This document shows, piece by piece, positions 1 to 9,786 of a stretch of 32,694 nt of DNA (position 1 is the first letter of the stretch; each line of letters starts with the position of its first letter). The notes under the pieces are model-generated. The model saw only the letters and a program-made list of their open reading frames with translations. It made no database searches and was not told the DNA's origin. Both the position numbers and the translations under genes were made by a program. Source of the stretch: CAYNFR01 sp964396595. GTDB lineage: Bacteria > Bacteroidota > Bacteroidia > Chitinophagales > Saprospiraceae. The stretch lies in assembly GCA_964396595.1 (NCBI GenBank), contig CAYNFR010000035.1, forward strand, positions 1 to 32,694. The letters run 5' to 3'.

Positions 1-321
1 TAAATGAATAACAGGATTAACAATAAAAACTGTAAACTTTTTTCAGGACGAGTCACTATGTCATCCAAGTGCCCTAGAGACCACATAAATGTGGGGTCTT
101 TCCAATAGATGATTGAATTGTCGGTCTCACCAGCAAGCATCGGATATATGATAAAGTAAGTCGTATCAATGAAATATCCAGATAAGGGCTTAATCATTCA
201 ATAGAGATTATAGTGGATTTCATAATGAGTTATTTACTATAATTACATTTAAAAAGATATAGGATCCGATTAATTGACAATGTTATCGCTATTCTTTAGG
301 TCAAGAAAATAAATCATTACT
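1..321. other. gene-free left end of window
   Basis: No convincing coding region lies here. The only structure I see is an imperfect hairpin at 78-99: AGAC plus CACA pairs with TGTG and GTCT across a small loop, with a GG bulge at 94-95, and TTT follows it on the plus strand. It could be a weak terminator for a gene left of the window. No good TAnnTTTG -7 box precedes the DUF2200 gene. Confidence 0.4.
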
Positions 322-684
322 ATGAAACCCACAGACGAGCACAACGACCGAATGTCAAAGATGACTTTCTCCTCAGTGTATCCGCACTACGTCACTAAGG
401 TGTCGAACAAAGGTCGTTCGATCGATGAACTCCACCAAGTGATTCTATGGTTAACAGGCTATGATGAAAAAAAGCTTAAACAACTTATAGAAGCTGAAGT
501 CAGTTTTAAAAATTTCTTTGAGACAGCAACTCTGCATCCTAATGCCCACATGATCACGGGTGTAATATGTGGATATAGAATTGAAGAGATCGATAATCAT
601 ATAACAAGACAAGTCCGCTACCTTGATAAACTGGTAGACGAACTTGCCAAAGGTCGAAAAATGGAGAAGATATTAAGAGGATGA
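322..684 (+). CDS. DUF2200 domain-containing protein
   Basis: A 120-residue cytoplasmic protein with no signal peptide or membrane segment. It matches the DUF2200 family over its whole length. The family pattern is visible: an N-terminal block with NDRMSKMTF and VYPHYVTK, a central LHQVILWLTGYDE block (about residues 37-49), then ITGVICGYRIEEID (about 78-91), and a C-terminal RYLDKLVDELAKGRKMEKIL block (about 99-118). The length is normal for the family. The biochemical function of DUF2200 is unknown and the sequence shows no catalytic motif that I recognise. The gene is monocistronic and convergent with the FG-GAP lipoprotein gene, 162 bases away. Confidence 0.85.
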   Translation: MKPTDEHNDRMSKMTFSSVYPHYVTKVSNKGRSIDELHQVILWLTGYDEKKLKQLIEAEVSFKNFFETATLHPNAHMITGVICGYRIEEIDNHITRQVRYLDKLVDELAKGRKMEKILRG

Positions 685-846
685 AAATGACAAGCATTTG
701 TCCACTTTGGAAATAGATATTTAATGCCTCTACCTCATTGTCAGCACTCCATGCAGGCATGCAATTGATACAAGCAATTGGCACGTCCATAGAATGAGAT
801 CATCCACAAGACGAAATATCCTTAATACATGATTGATATCTGTTTT

Positions 847-3800
847 CTACCTGTTGCCATTATTGACGCTGAAAGCACTGATTCCACGGCCATTTACACC
901 AATAAGATAGATACCGCCTTGATTCATCTTAGCAATGGCTTCTACCTGACCATTTACAATAAATCCGGTTTCTTGTGGAGAAAGAATTTTCATTTTACCA
1001 TCAATAAAGGACAAAATAAAGCCCTTGTTAGCATCATACAGACCGGTTGACGCGTCGTAGGTGTGATCATTTCCACAGACCAATACATTGTTGACGCTGC
1101 TGCCTGGCCATGGGCATAGTTGCATTTTTTTAATTGGAGAAGTCTGCAGCTCACGAGGTAGTTCCATCCATTTAAACTTGCCATTTCCTTCATTAACAAG
1201 CAGATAACTAGAAGTAGTGTTTACAAAATGAATATCTGAATCAGATACTGCCCGGCGATCCAGGATACTATCCATTGTACAATAGCTGAACTGTGTATAA
1301 CTTGTAAATTTCTTTCTGAAATAAGGTGACTGACTGGCCAGTTCGTCAAGATAATTGACAGGATATTCTGTCATCACACCTCGTATATCTCGCCAATATG
1401 AACTTACTATCGGATCTATTACACCATTGTCATCAATATCAATGGCATATACACGGAGAGGATATTGATCCGTAATTGTAAAACGGTGATTCTGTCCAAG
1501 ATTTCCAATGATATAATCATCATCTCCGTCATCATCGATGTCAATAGCTACGATCGTATTCCACAAACCTTGTTTGTCATCTAAGCTTGGTAAAGATTGT
1601 TGCTTTAACAGCTTTCCCTTTTCATTGTGCAGAATAGTCACATTATCCCAATGTCTCGAAACCATGAGATCCGGCCATCCGTCATTGTCGTAATCACTCA
1701 CGACTGCATCAGTCACCATGCCTAAGTCAAAGGATAAAATTCTATCTGCTGAAAATTGACCATTTTCATTGATCAATAAATAAGAAGGAGAAGACCTCGG
1801 AAATTGGCCTCGCTCTACTCTTGCTCCAATAAATAAATCCATATCACCATCTTTATCAAAATCTATTGGGATAACAACTGACGCAATAAAGCCAGGTATG
1901 GGGAGTTCACGTTTTATAAATGTGCCATTTTCATTGATGAAAATATGCTGCTTATACTCATCCTTATTTACATGCTGATATCCACCTGATATAGCGATTA
2001 TATCATTATCACCATCATTATCTATATCGACAATCAATAGTCCCGACTGAGTAGCCGTTTGTAATCCGGAGAGACCGTCAATAGACAAATTGTTGAATGT
2101 GCCATCATTAAGTTGAAAAATCTGCATCGGCTGACTAGCACTACCACTGACAAGTAACTCTTCCACACCATCATTGGTCAAATCTCCTATTGCCATAAAA
2201 GGACCAATCTGAGAATACATATGCTGAATGATCCTCTGCTCTTGAAAAAAGTCAACATACTCTTCTTGGTTGTGCGTGTAAGTAGGTGGTGTAATGGTTT
2301 GGAACGTGTAATTGGATGGCGTTGAAGATGACATTCTAGACTTATCCAACTCTGAATAGCTAAGGGTATGAACTGTGTTAACCGAAAGGCCAAGAATACG
2401 AGAGGTAAGTCCATCAGGCCATGTAATCAATACAGAATCAATATTCTCTACCTTGGACAGACCAAAATGTACATAAGGTTCTACAGAAGACACGTAACCA
2501 CGTGCCAAAAATAATTCTGAATATTGCATCTTACCCCCTGCATAAATGGTCACTTTACTACCTATGGCCATGGGGTTAGTCTCTTCTCCGATTAATCTAA
2601 AACGCACGAAATTATTCTTATCCGCTGCTGTGCCTAGTTGGTTTTTAAAAATAAAGACCGGATCGTTGATATTATTGGTCACATAGTCGAGATAACCGTC
2701 GTTGTTTAAATCTACGAATACGGCACCATTCGAAAATGAAGGGATATTCATACCCCATTCTTTACTCCGATTTTTGAACTCAAGAAAGCCTCTATTTTCG
2801 TATATATAATTAGATACTTTGACTATTGGTATTTTCGGTATTAGATCCCAATCACCACTTAAATAGCCATAATTTTTTGATTTGTAGTTTGTAAAATCCT
2901 TATCTGTTAAATCCTTCGGAAACCCGTTCGAAATTATAAGATCCTTATCTCCATCATTATCAATATCAAAAAACAAAGGAGACCAGCTCCATTCCGTCTC
3001 ATAGATACCGGCTAGCTGCCCCACTTCACTGAATGGTAGTAATTCACCACCAATGAAACCATTGTGCATGTGGAGCATATTCCTGACATACTGATGCTGA
3101 TATCCGAAATGATTATTGTTTAAATGAAATAAATAAGTATTACCATTGATTGTTTGCTTTTTACGATAGTAAACTTCAGGAAGCATATCAACAGTGAAGA
3201 TATCAGCAAGACCATCATTATTGATATCTGCTACGTCGTTGCCCATTGAAAATCTTGACTGATAGGAAAGTAATGGTTCAATTAAATTTTTAAAAGTGCC
3301 ATCTTGTTGATTTATATACAATACATCGTTCGATAAGTAGTCATTACTAATATATAAATCAGGATAGCCATCCTTGTTGATATCAGAGACAGCTAAGCCC
3401 AATCCAAATCCCTCGTACAAAATCCCTGCCTCGATAGTAACATTTATAAATGTGCCATTGCCTTGATTGCGATAGAGTTGATCATTATTAATAGAAGAAC
3501 CATCAATGATTTTAGGTCTGTAATTTGTAGGTATTTCTTGGCGAACTATATTGTTCAAAACATATAGATCAAGATGACCATCGAGATCATAGTCAAAGAA
3601 AGACGCATGCACAGAATATCCTTCATCATCTATGCCATATAAAGAAGCTTCATTTTTAAAAGAAGGATATCCTGCCTCGTCGATCCCATGGTTTATCCAT
3701 AGTTGATTTCGACGCAAAGCGGGATCCTTGCTTCCTGTGCAAGCCAAATAAATATCGAGCAGACCATCGTTATTGATATCCACGACGGTCACACCACTCA

Positions 3801-4134
3801 CCCATTGGGTGCTGTCAATACCCTCAAATCGATGTGTAATATCCTCAAATATAAAATCTCCTCGATTTAGATATATTCGGGACAAAACCTTGTTTCCAGT
3901 GAATATCAGATCTTGAAGACCATCATTATTCAGATCTCCTACCCCTACACCTCCACCATTATACATATACTCATTCTGCATGATGTTGAAGCTATCCTTT
4001 TCGATGATTAGATTTTCAAAAAAGATTCCAGTATGGCTTGGATACAATAGTTCAAATACCGCCTCACTTGTCTTCTTACAAGCGCTTAAAATAAGAAAGG
4101 TAATTATAACCAAGGAAACGCAGACTGTCCTCAT
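847..4134 (-). CDS. FG-GAP/VCBS repeat lipoprotein with ASPIC/UnbV domain
   Basis: A 1095-residue lipoprotein. Residues 1-19 form a signal peptide with lipobox LSAC, so Cys19 is the likely lipidation site. The body is a beta-propeller array of calcium-binding-type repeats. About seven occur before the middle (GDLNNDGLQDL, VDINNDGLLDI, FDYDLDGHLDL, SDINKDGYPDL, ADINNDGLADI, FDIDNDGDKDL, VDLNNDGYLDY). An ASPIC/UnbV domain follows (AIGSKVTIYAGG ... VLITWPDG), then a second set (GDLTNDGVEEL, VDIDNDGDNDI, IDFDKDGDMDL, SDYDNDGWPDL, IDIDDDGDDDY). Such proteins commonly sit beside SusC/SusD pairs in Bacteroidota and are thought to act at the cell surface; their ligand is unknown. Here the gene is co-oriented with susCD but separated by a terminator and its own -7 box, so it is probably a separate unit. 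It is intact. Confidence 0.9.
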   Translation of the reverse strand: MRTVCVSLVIITFLILSACKKTSEAVFELLYPSHTGIFFENLIIEKDSFNIMQNEYMYNGGGVGVGDLNNDGLQDLIFTGNKVLSRIYLNRGDFIFEDITHRFEGIDSTQWVSGVTVVDINNDGLLDIYLACTGSKDPALRRNQLWINHGIDEAGYPSFKNEASLYGIDDEGYSVHASFFDYDLDGHLDLYVLNNIVRQEIPTNYRPKIIDGSSINNDQLYRNQGNGTFINVTIEAGILYEGFGLGLAVSDINKDGYPDLYISNDYLSNDVLYINQQDGTFKNLIEPLLSYQSRFSMGNDVADINNDGLADIFTVDMLPEVYYRKKQTINGNTYLFHLNNNHFGYQHQYVRNMLHMHNGFIGGELLPFSEVGQLAGIYETEWSWSPLFFDIDNDGDKDLIISNGFPKDLTDKDFTNYKSKNYGYLSGDWDLIPKIPIVKVSNYIYENRGFLEFKNRSKEWGMNIPSFSNGAVFVDLNNDGYLDYVTNNINDPVFIFKNQLGTAADKNNFVRFRLIGEETNPMAIGSKVTIYAGGKMQYSELFLARGYVSSVEPYVHFGLSKVENIDSVLITWPDGLTSRILGLSVNTVHTLSYSELDKSRMSSSTPSNYTFQTITPPTYTHNQEEYVDFFQEQRIIQHMYSQIGPFMAIGDLTNDGVEELLVSGSASQPMQIFQLNDGTFNNLSIDGLSGLQTATQSGLLIVDIDNDGDNDIIAISGGYQHVNKDEYKQHIFINENGTFIKRELPIPGFIASVVIPIDFDKDGDMDLFIGARVERGQFPRSSPSYLLINENGQFSADRILSFDLGMVTDAVVSDYDNDGWPDLMVSRHWDNVTILHNEKGKLLKQQSLPSLDDKQGLWNTIVAIDIDDDGDDDYIIGNLGQNHRFTITDQYPLRVYAIDIDDNGVIDPIVSSYWRDIRGVMTEYPVNYLDELASQSPYFRKKFTSYTQFSYCTMDSILDRRAVSDSDIHFVNTTSSYLLVNEGNGKFKWMELPRELQTSPIKKMQLCPWPGSSVNNVLVCGNDHTYDASTGLYDANKGFILSFIDGKMKILSPQETGFIVNGQVEAIAKMNQGGIYLIGVNGRGISAFSVNNGNR

Positions 4135-4163
4135 AGATATACGCTAGATATTAAATAATGTCA

Positions 4164-4171
4164 CAAAGGTA
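4164..4171 (-). promoter_or_regulatory. Bacteroidota -7 box upstream of FG-GAP lipoprotein gene
   Basis: The plus strand reads CAAAGGTA, so the minus strand reads TACCTTTG, an exact match to the Bacteroidota -7 consensus TAnnTTTG. It ends 29 bases before the ATG at 4134, giving a leader of roughly 23 bases. The -33 TTTG/TTG element is not clear at the expected spacing. Confidence 0.55.
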
Positions 4172-4436
4172 TAACCATAGTCGTTACATGTCAGAATAAA
4201 ATAAACGCTCAAATAAAGCTTCAGTGATGTCACTTCGGTTCTAGAAGGCAACTATATTAATTAAGGCTTGATGAGAAAAAAGCTGATTACGCGTAAATTC
4301 CAATAGAATCCATTTCTTAATGATATCATCATTAAGATTATTTTGTGCTTTGATTCAGATAAAGCATGCGAGGCTAGGTTTTGTTGAAAACAATATTGCC
4401 TATTTAATAAAATATCTCCTTCTGGGATATAATAAA
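4172..4436. other. gene-free stretch with three tandem inverted repeats
   Basis: This lies between the FG-GAP gene's -7 box and the susCD terminator. It holds a perfect 9-bp inverted repeat (CTTAATGAT 4316-4324, loop ATC, ATCATTAAG 4328-4336). A second hairpin has arms TGCTTT 4346-4351 and AAAGCA 4361-4366. A short third one is GTTTT 4378-4382, loop GTTG, AAAAC 4387-4391. I see no gene: short open frames here run into the antisense of susD. Confidence 0.5.
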
Positions 4437-4462
4437 GGGAGCCACACTTATGTGTGGCTCCC
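4437..4462 (-). terminator. intrinsic terminator after susD
   Basis: A perfect 11-bp stem: GGGAGCCACAC (4437-4447), loop TTAT, GTGTGGCTCCC (4452-4462). On the minus strand it is followed by the T-rich run TTTATTATAT. It lies 33 bases past the susD stop codon, as expected for a terminator of the susC-susD transcript, and separates that unit from the FG-GAP gene. Confidence 0.85.
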
Positions 4463-4495
4463 TAATAATCAATACTATCTAAAATATGATAAAAA

Positions 4496-6229
4496 CTATC
4501 TGTTTTGCGTAAATCGTCCGGCAGTTAAGTCAATCTCAGTCTGCGGTATCGGGAAGTTCTTATCCTCAGGGCCTAATGCAGCACCGCCGTACACTGAAGT
4601 TAATACAGTCTGTTCATAACTTAACATACGTGTTAATTCGGGAATGACATTACCCCATCTCTGCAGATCGAAGTAACGGTGGCCTTCCATACCCAATTCA
4701 AGTTTACGCTCCATCTGAAGAGCAAGCCTTGCATTCGCCTGACTGTCGAATGGAAATCCTGAAGCCGGATATAGGGCAATATTATAATTAGCTGCCGGAG
4801 ACCCATCGTCACTTTTAACGAACCCATCAGGATTGGAAGCGCGCTGACGTACGGCATTGATATTAGCACGAGCACCTGCCAGATCATTCGTTTCTATCTG
4901 ACATTCTGCTAGTAATAACACCACATCAGCATATCTGATCATTCTATATCCATTAGCCGTCCAGCCGGAAGTCCAGTTACCTACTTCAGTGAATTGACCT
5001 TCTTGACTTTTTTTAAATACTTGCTTCTTAGGGCTGTAAGGTCCGGCATAAGACTGATCTCTGATCCAATCCGATCCAGTATGAGGTCCCCAGTCAAGAT
5101 ATGGAATACCTCTTCGTCCAATAGTCCAGTCTATACGAGGATCTAATTCTCTAGTATCGGGAGTATATGCCGCATCCGGAGTAAGCCCTTGGTCAGTCTT
5201 CAGAGGTGCACTGTTATAGCTATTATCGAGCATGGGAAGACCATCTCTAGTCAAGAACGAATTGGCTAGATCATGACTTGGTTGAAAGAAACCACAACAG
5301 CCTCCAGGTGATGCTCCACCAGGTTTGTAAGGAAAATTAAGTACTTCTCCCCATCCACCGTTCCATCCTCCTGAACCATCATTGACAGAATACTGAACTG
5401 TGTATACAGCTTCGATGCCATTGCGATTGCCCGCATCAAATACATCACCGTACTTAGGATCAAAGCCTATTGGTGCACCATTAGGCTTACTACCGTTGGC
5501 GATAACCCAGTCAAGATGTGTTTTCGCTCCGGCATAGTCCCTATTCATTTGCATCAAGGCCTTTGCCAAGAACACCCTAGCGACGGTTCCATTAAATCGA
5601 CCTATTTGATCCATTTGATTGGGTAGTGCTATAGCTGCCTGAAGATCAGCAATTATCGCTGGACGAGGATCTTCATTGTTGGTCACAGTAGCTAAGTCTG
5701 TGGTCTCATCTATGTATGGTATCTTCTCAAATACCCTATAAGCTTCTAGATGATAATAGCCCCTCAATGCTCTGGCTTGTAGCCTGTAAGAGTTAGCCAG
5801 CTCAGTGCTAATAGAACCATTCGCTTCAGCTAAAGCCAATACCTTCAACGCCTCATTTACTCGAGAAATACCTTCGTAACATGCACCCCACTTCACCCTC
5901 AGATAAGGGTTAGTGGCAGTCTCACTGTAGGTCTGAATAGGATTAATATCCGGCTGGTCACCGGAATCAGTTCCTTTATTAGCCTCAAGACCTCTAATAC
6001 TGCCATACACCCAGTTAGAAGAAGCTGATTCCCAGCCAAATCCATTTGCTGAAATCCCATCTACCATAGAATAGGCGCCAATCAAAAGTGTATTAATACC
6101 TTCAGGATTAGCTAAAACTGATCCATCTAATGCTCCTTTAGGTGAGATTTCAAGAAATTCCTTTTGGCAAGCAAAAGGTAGCACCATAATAGATGCTATA
6201 ATCACTACTTTAAATTTTCTAAAATTCAT
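4496..6229 (-). CDS. susD: SusD/RagB family nutrient-binding outer membrane lipoprotein
   Basis: A 577-residue SusD-family lipoprotein. The signal peptide ends in lipobox PFAC with Cys21. The residues after it (QKEF) resemble a Bacteroidota surface-export signal, which fits an extracellular lid on the SusC channel. The N-terminal region carries the helical TPR-like fold, for example residues near SRVNEALKVLALAEANG and RLQARALRGYYHLEAYRVF. The C-terminal family signature QMERKLELGMEGHRYFDLQRWG is present near residue 525. It is preceded by susC with a 23-base gap, the standard operon order, and followed by a strong terminator. The substrate cannot be read from the sequence. No glycoside hydrolase, peptidase or sulfatase accompanies the pair here. 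It is full length. Confidence 0.95.
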   Translation of the reverse strand: MNFRKFKVVIIASIMVLPFACQKEFLEISPKGALDGSVLANPEGINTLLIGAYSMVDGISANGFGWESASSNWVYGSIRGLEANKGTDSGDQPDINPIQTYSETATNPYLRVKWGACYEGISRVNEALKVLALAEANGSISTELANSYRLQARALRGYYHLEAYRVFEKIPYIDETTDLATVTNNEDPRPAIIADLQAAIALPNQMDQIGRFNGTVARVFLAKALMQMNRDYAGAKTHLDWVIANGSKPNGAPIGFDPKYGDVFDAGNRNGIEAVYTVQYSVNDGSGGWNGGWGEVLNFPYKPGGASPGGCCGFFQPSHDLANSFLTRDGLPMLDNSYNSAPLKTDQGLTPDAAYTPDTRELDPRIDWTIGRRGIPYLDWGPHTGSDWIRDQSYAGPYSPKKQVFKKSQEGQFTEVGNWTSGWTANGYRMIRYADVVLLLAECQIETNDLAGARANINAVRQRASNPDGFVKSDDGSPAANYNIALYPASGFPFDSQANARLALQMERKLELGMEGHRYFDLQRWGNVIPELTRMLSYEQTVLTSVYGGAALGPEDKNFPIPQTEIDLTAGRFTQNR

Positions 6230-6252
6230 TTTATTATAAATTTTTTCTTTTA

Positions 6253-9200
6253 TTAAAAGCCAATGTTCAATCCAAACATATATGTTCTTGTCAGAGGATA
6301 ATTACCAAAATCCACTCCAAAAGCCGTATCCCCGGCATTGTTAACATCAGGATCGATACCTGAGTAACCTGTGATAGTAAATAAGTTAGCCACTGAAGCA
6401 TATACTCTTACTTTACCCAATCCTATAGACTTAGACGATGATGTAGGTAAAGTATAACCTAACTGCATCGTTCTCAATCTTAAGAATGAACCATCTTCTA
6501 CATAATAACTCACAGATTGTGTATTATTTGAGAAGTTAGATCTGTTAGAGGCTTTAGGAACGGTAGCATCCGGTCTCTGTGGCGTCCAACTTTCATATAA
6601 CAAAGCGGCGCTCTTTTGGTTCTGGAAAGAAGGCCAAAAATCTAACCACCATCTATTGTAATTAAATATGTCATTACCCTGCGATCCGAACAAGAATGCC
6701 GAGAAGTCAATATTCTTATAGGTTAATCCGATATTCAATCCATACGTAAAGTCTGGGTTAGGATCACCGATAAATACCCTGTCCTCTGGAGTAATTCTTC
6801 CGTTACCATCCGTATCAGCATATTTAAAGAAGCCTGGCTCAGCTCCATCTTGTACAGGAGATCTGTCAACATCAGCTTGATCACGGAAAAGGCCTAGAAC
6901 ATCATAACCAAAGAAAGCAGACAAAGGTTGACCTACTTGGTTACGCGTAAATGAACCTATGCGAGTACTTTGGATATTAGTGTCAAAAAATGTTACGTCA
7001 TCCGCGAAGCGCAAAAGTCTATTCTTGTAGGTGGTAAAAGTTCCTGTCAAGTCTAGTCCTAAACCATTTCCAAGGTCAGTACGATAATCCAGCTGGATGT
7101 CGACCCCAGTTGTTTTCATAGAACCTACATTCAATGCTGGCTTGGATGCTGCACCATAAATAGCGGATAAAGGCACTGTTACGAGCAGGTCGGATGCCGC
7201 TTTATTATACCAGTCAAAAGAAATGGATAGTTTATTGTTCCATAGAGAAGCATCAAAACCTATGTTTGTGGTTGTCTGTGTTTCCCATTGCGTTTCCAAG
7301 TTCCCTAGACTTGTCGGCCTGAATCCTTGCAACGATGAAGTACCTGTACCGTTGAGATCATAGAATGACGTTGCAGGATCCCCTCCGAACAAACTAAATT
7401 GGTTCAGCGGACTCACGGGTATTTGATTACCCATAGTGCCATACCCCCCTCTGATCTTTAGATCTTCCAAGGCGTCAACACCACTTATAAAATCACTTAC
7501 GCGAACACCGGCAGAAACAGATGGAAATATACCATACTTCGCGTTTGGTCCGAATACAGACGATCCATCTCGTCTAACAGTGGCACTTAAGTAATATCGG
7601 TTATCAAATGAATAATCCGCCCTCAAAAATTGAGATAGTAATGATCTAGGTGTTATAAAATAAGAAGTTGCATTTGTAATTGCCGCTCCATTGTTTACCG
7701 TTCTAAAGGCAGGATCCGTTGAAAAATAACCTGCCCGGCTAGCTGTTAAGCCTCTACCGATACCTATCTTCAATGATTCGTAACCTGCAACAGCAAGAAG
7801 TTTGTGTGACCCAAAAGATTTGTTGTATGAAAGGGTACTGGTCCATACCCAATCAGCATTATAAAATCCTGTTTCAGAATAAGCGCTAGTTGCCTGATTT
7901 TCCGCTCTTTCATACGTCGCACCTACCCAGTTTGTATTATAGCCGTTCTGATAGGTTCCACCAAAGGTAGTTTTTAACTCAAGACCTTCTGCCAAGTTAA
8001 CTGAAGCGAACATGGACCCAATCAGTCGCATGTCTCTCTGGCGGTTATCCTGTGCTCTAGTTAGATCGGCAAAGATATTGGGTGTGCTTCCGGTTCTTGG
8101 CGATATACCTGTTCCACCAAAGTCACCACGCTCAAAAAATCTGGCCGTTCCTTGGGTAGGCTTGTCTATGATATGAGGGATGATAGGTTGAGACATAAAT
8201 ACCCTTGAGATCGGACTACCTTCGGTGTTATTTCCAGCTACGCCAAGACCATTCCTATGGGTAATCGTAAGATTTTCACCTAAAGTGATCCGACCATTCG
8301 CTACTTTAAATTGTGAATTTAATCGTACACTATAACGTTGTGCAAAGTTAGTCATGATTATCCCTTCTTGATTAAAATAGTTTAATCCGGCATAAAAACT
8401 TGCATTTTCATTTCCTCCGGATAACGAGACATCATGGTTCATAATAAGACCATTCTGCGAAATCTCATTGAACCAATCCGTATCGCCCGCCCATGCAGGA
8501 AGAGTCGGGTTAGTATTAGTCGATGGTCCATAAATCGGATGGTCTTCTACTGTACCATCATTCCTATACACCAGCCATTGCAGATCTGCATACTCCTTAG
8601 CATTGAGAAGTTTTAGATTGCCTACAGAGGGAGATTGAGCACCTACATACATGTCATAGTTTACTTTAACCCCAGACTTAGTTCCAGACTTAGTGGTGAT
8701 AAGAATAACCCCGTTGGCAGCACGTGATCCGTAAATGGATGCCGCTCCGGCATCTTTTAGTACAGACATACTCTCTACATCATTGGGATTTAGAGTAGAG
8801 ACATCTGTGGTAGGCACACCATCAACAATAAACAGTGGATCATTAAATCCTCCAAGTGAGGAGAAACCGCGTATCCGCACTTTCGCCACGCTACCCGGAC
8901 GCCCATCACCACTTACCGTTACACCGGCGACCCTACCTTGTAACTGAGTGTTGATATTACTACTTGGAATCTGTAGTAATTGCTCCGTCCTCACAGTAGC
9001 AACTGCTCCTGTAAGATCTCTCTTCTGCTGCGTGGCATAACCCGTGACAACTATCTCATCGAGAAGTTCTCCTTGACTGAGAGAAACATTGACGACGGAT
9101 TGACCCGCAACAGGAACTTCTTGCACCCGATACCCCACAAATGAGAATATCAAGAATGCATTAGGACCGGCATCGATTGAATAAGAACCATCGAGGTCTG

Positions 9201-9369
9201 TGATTGTACCAATATTAGTACCCTTTACAAAAACAGAAGCACCCAGCAATGGGTCTCCGTTTTCGTCACTGACCACACCGCTCACCTGGGCGGAAACGAT
9301 TCCGACAAAGAGAGCCATCAATCCGGTCAAGTAAAAAGACTTGAACTTCGTAAGACATAATTTTTTCAT
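6253..9369 (-). CDS. susC: SusC/RagA family TonB-linked outer membrane protein
   Basis: A 1038-residue outer membrane transporter. Residues 1-28 form a signal peptide ending SAQ. A CarboxypepD-reg-like domain follows (about 29-105, with SGVVSDENGDPLLGASVFVKG and a DLDGSYSI core). Next come the TonB-contacting/plug start (LDEIVVTGYATQQKRDLTGA) and the plug, with LQGRVAGVTV, KVRIRGFSSL, PLFIVDGVPT and ASIYGSRAANGVILITTKSG. The rest is a 22-strand-type beta-barrel, ending in the terminal strand MFGLNIGF. The length is typical of the family. It partners the SusD protein encoded directly downstream and imports a bound oligomer using TonB-ExbBD energy. No anti-sigma (FecR) or ECF sigma gene is adjacent, so control is not evident. 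Candidate -7 boxes upstream each have a mismatch. Confidence 0.96.
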   Translation of the reverse strand: MKKLCLTKFKSFYLTGLMALFVGIVSAQVSGVVSDENGDPLLGASVFVKGTNIGTITDLDGSYSIDAGPNAFLIFSFVGYRVQEVPVAGQSVVNVSLSQGELLDEIVVTGYATQQKRDLTGAVATVRTEQLLQIPSSNINTQLQGRVAGVTVSGDGRPGSVAKVRIRGFSSLGGFNDPLFIVDGVPTTDVSTLNPNDVESMSVLKDAGAASIYGSRAANGVILITTKSGTKSGVKVNYDMYVGAQSPSVGNLKLLNAKEYADLQWLVYRNDGTVEDHPIYGPSTNTNPTLPAWAGDTDWFNEISQNGLIMNHDVSLSGGNENASFYAGLNYFNQEGIIMTNFAQRYSVRLNSQFKVANGRITLGENLTITHRNGLGVAGNNTEGSPISRVFMSQPIIPHIIDKPTQGTARFFERGDFGGTGISPRTGSTPNIFADLTRAQDNRQRDMRLIGSMFASVNLAEGLELKTTFGGTYQNGYNTNWVGATYERAENQATSAYSETGFYNADWVWTSTLSYNKSFGSHKLLAVAGYESLKIGIGRGLTASRAGYFSTDPAFRTVNNGAAITNATSYFITPRSLLSQFLRADYSFDNRYYLSATVRRDGSSVFGPNAKYGIFPSVSAGVRVSDFISGVDALEDLKIRGGYGTMGNQIPVSPLNQFSLFGGDPATSFYDLNGTGTSSLQGFRPTSLGNLETQWETQTTTNIGFDASLWNNKLSISFDWYNKAASDLLVTVPLSAIYGAASKPALNVGSMKTTGVDIQLDYRTDLGNGLGLDLTGTFTTYKNRLLRFADDVTFFDTNIQSTRIGSFTRNQVGQPLSAFFGYDVLGLFRDQADVDRSPVQDGAEPGFFKYADTDGNGRITPEDRVFIGDPNPDFTYGLNIGLTYKNIDFSAFLFGSQGNDIFNYNRWWLDFWPSFQNQKSAALLYESWTPQRPDATVPKASNRSNFSNNTQSVSYYVEDGSFLRLRTMQLGYTLPTSSSKSIGLGKVRVYASVANLFTITGYSGIDPDVNNAGDTAFGVDFGNYPLTRTYMFGLNIGF

Positions 9370-9741
9370 AAACAGTTTTTCATACGATTAATGAACAATA
9401 GACGCTCACATGAGCTTATCGCGGCTAATGTAGTCAGAAAGTTAAAATTAGTATTAAAAAATTGTTAAAAATTAGTTATAAAAATATTATTCCGAATAAG
9501 GACATTAAAAGGTAATAATATTCTGTTTCCCCGGATATTGGAGGCCACTCAATAATGGATTATTCTACCATGGTTTTATAAGTTACTCAAAATCAAAGTG
9601 TTGATGTGGACTTGATATTCTTCAAATCCACTGATTAATTCACAGAAGCCCAGTCGTAATACCCGTGTACTATTTTGGTTTTTGATAACTAAAGGCAAAA
9701 TCCTTCATCTAGTCTTCTACTTTTAAGTGTTATGACTATGG
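9370..9741. other. gene-free stretch upstream of susC
   Basis: No coding region was recognised. It must hold the susC promoter. Two one-mismatch -7 boxes exist on the minus strand: TAACTTTC (9437-9444) and TACCTTTT (9507-9514). Neither has a clear -33 TTTG at the usual 17-20 base spacing, so I do not call either as a promoter. Confidence 0.4.
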
Positions 9742-9786
9742 CTTCTCTAGTAAGAGAAGTACATTCTATTGGGCGGTCGCCCAATA
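9742..9786. terminator. two tandem hairpins downstream of the lptF-type gene
   Basis: Two perfect hairpins stand side by side. The first is CTTCTCT (9742-9748), loop AGTA, AGAGAAG (9753-9759). The second is TATTGGGC (9767-9774), loop GGTC, GCCCAATA (9779-9786). They lie 78-122 bases past the stop of the minus-strand permease gene and probably end its transcript. No T run follows the stem on the minus strand, so this is not a textbook intrinsic terminator. A run of eight A (plus strand) lies near 9793-9800 and a run of eight C at 9851-9858. Confidence 0.5.

Noticed and set aside
554..790. Minus-strand reading frame of 78 codons
   Set aside because: It overlaps the DUF2200 gene antisense, has no family-like motif and no promoter.
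4320..4619. Plus-strand reading frame of 99 codons crossing the susCD terminator
   Set aside because: It runs through the terminator hairpin and into the antisense of susD; the translation shows no protein-like pattern.
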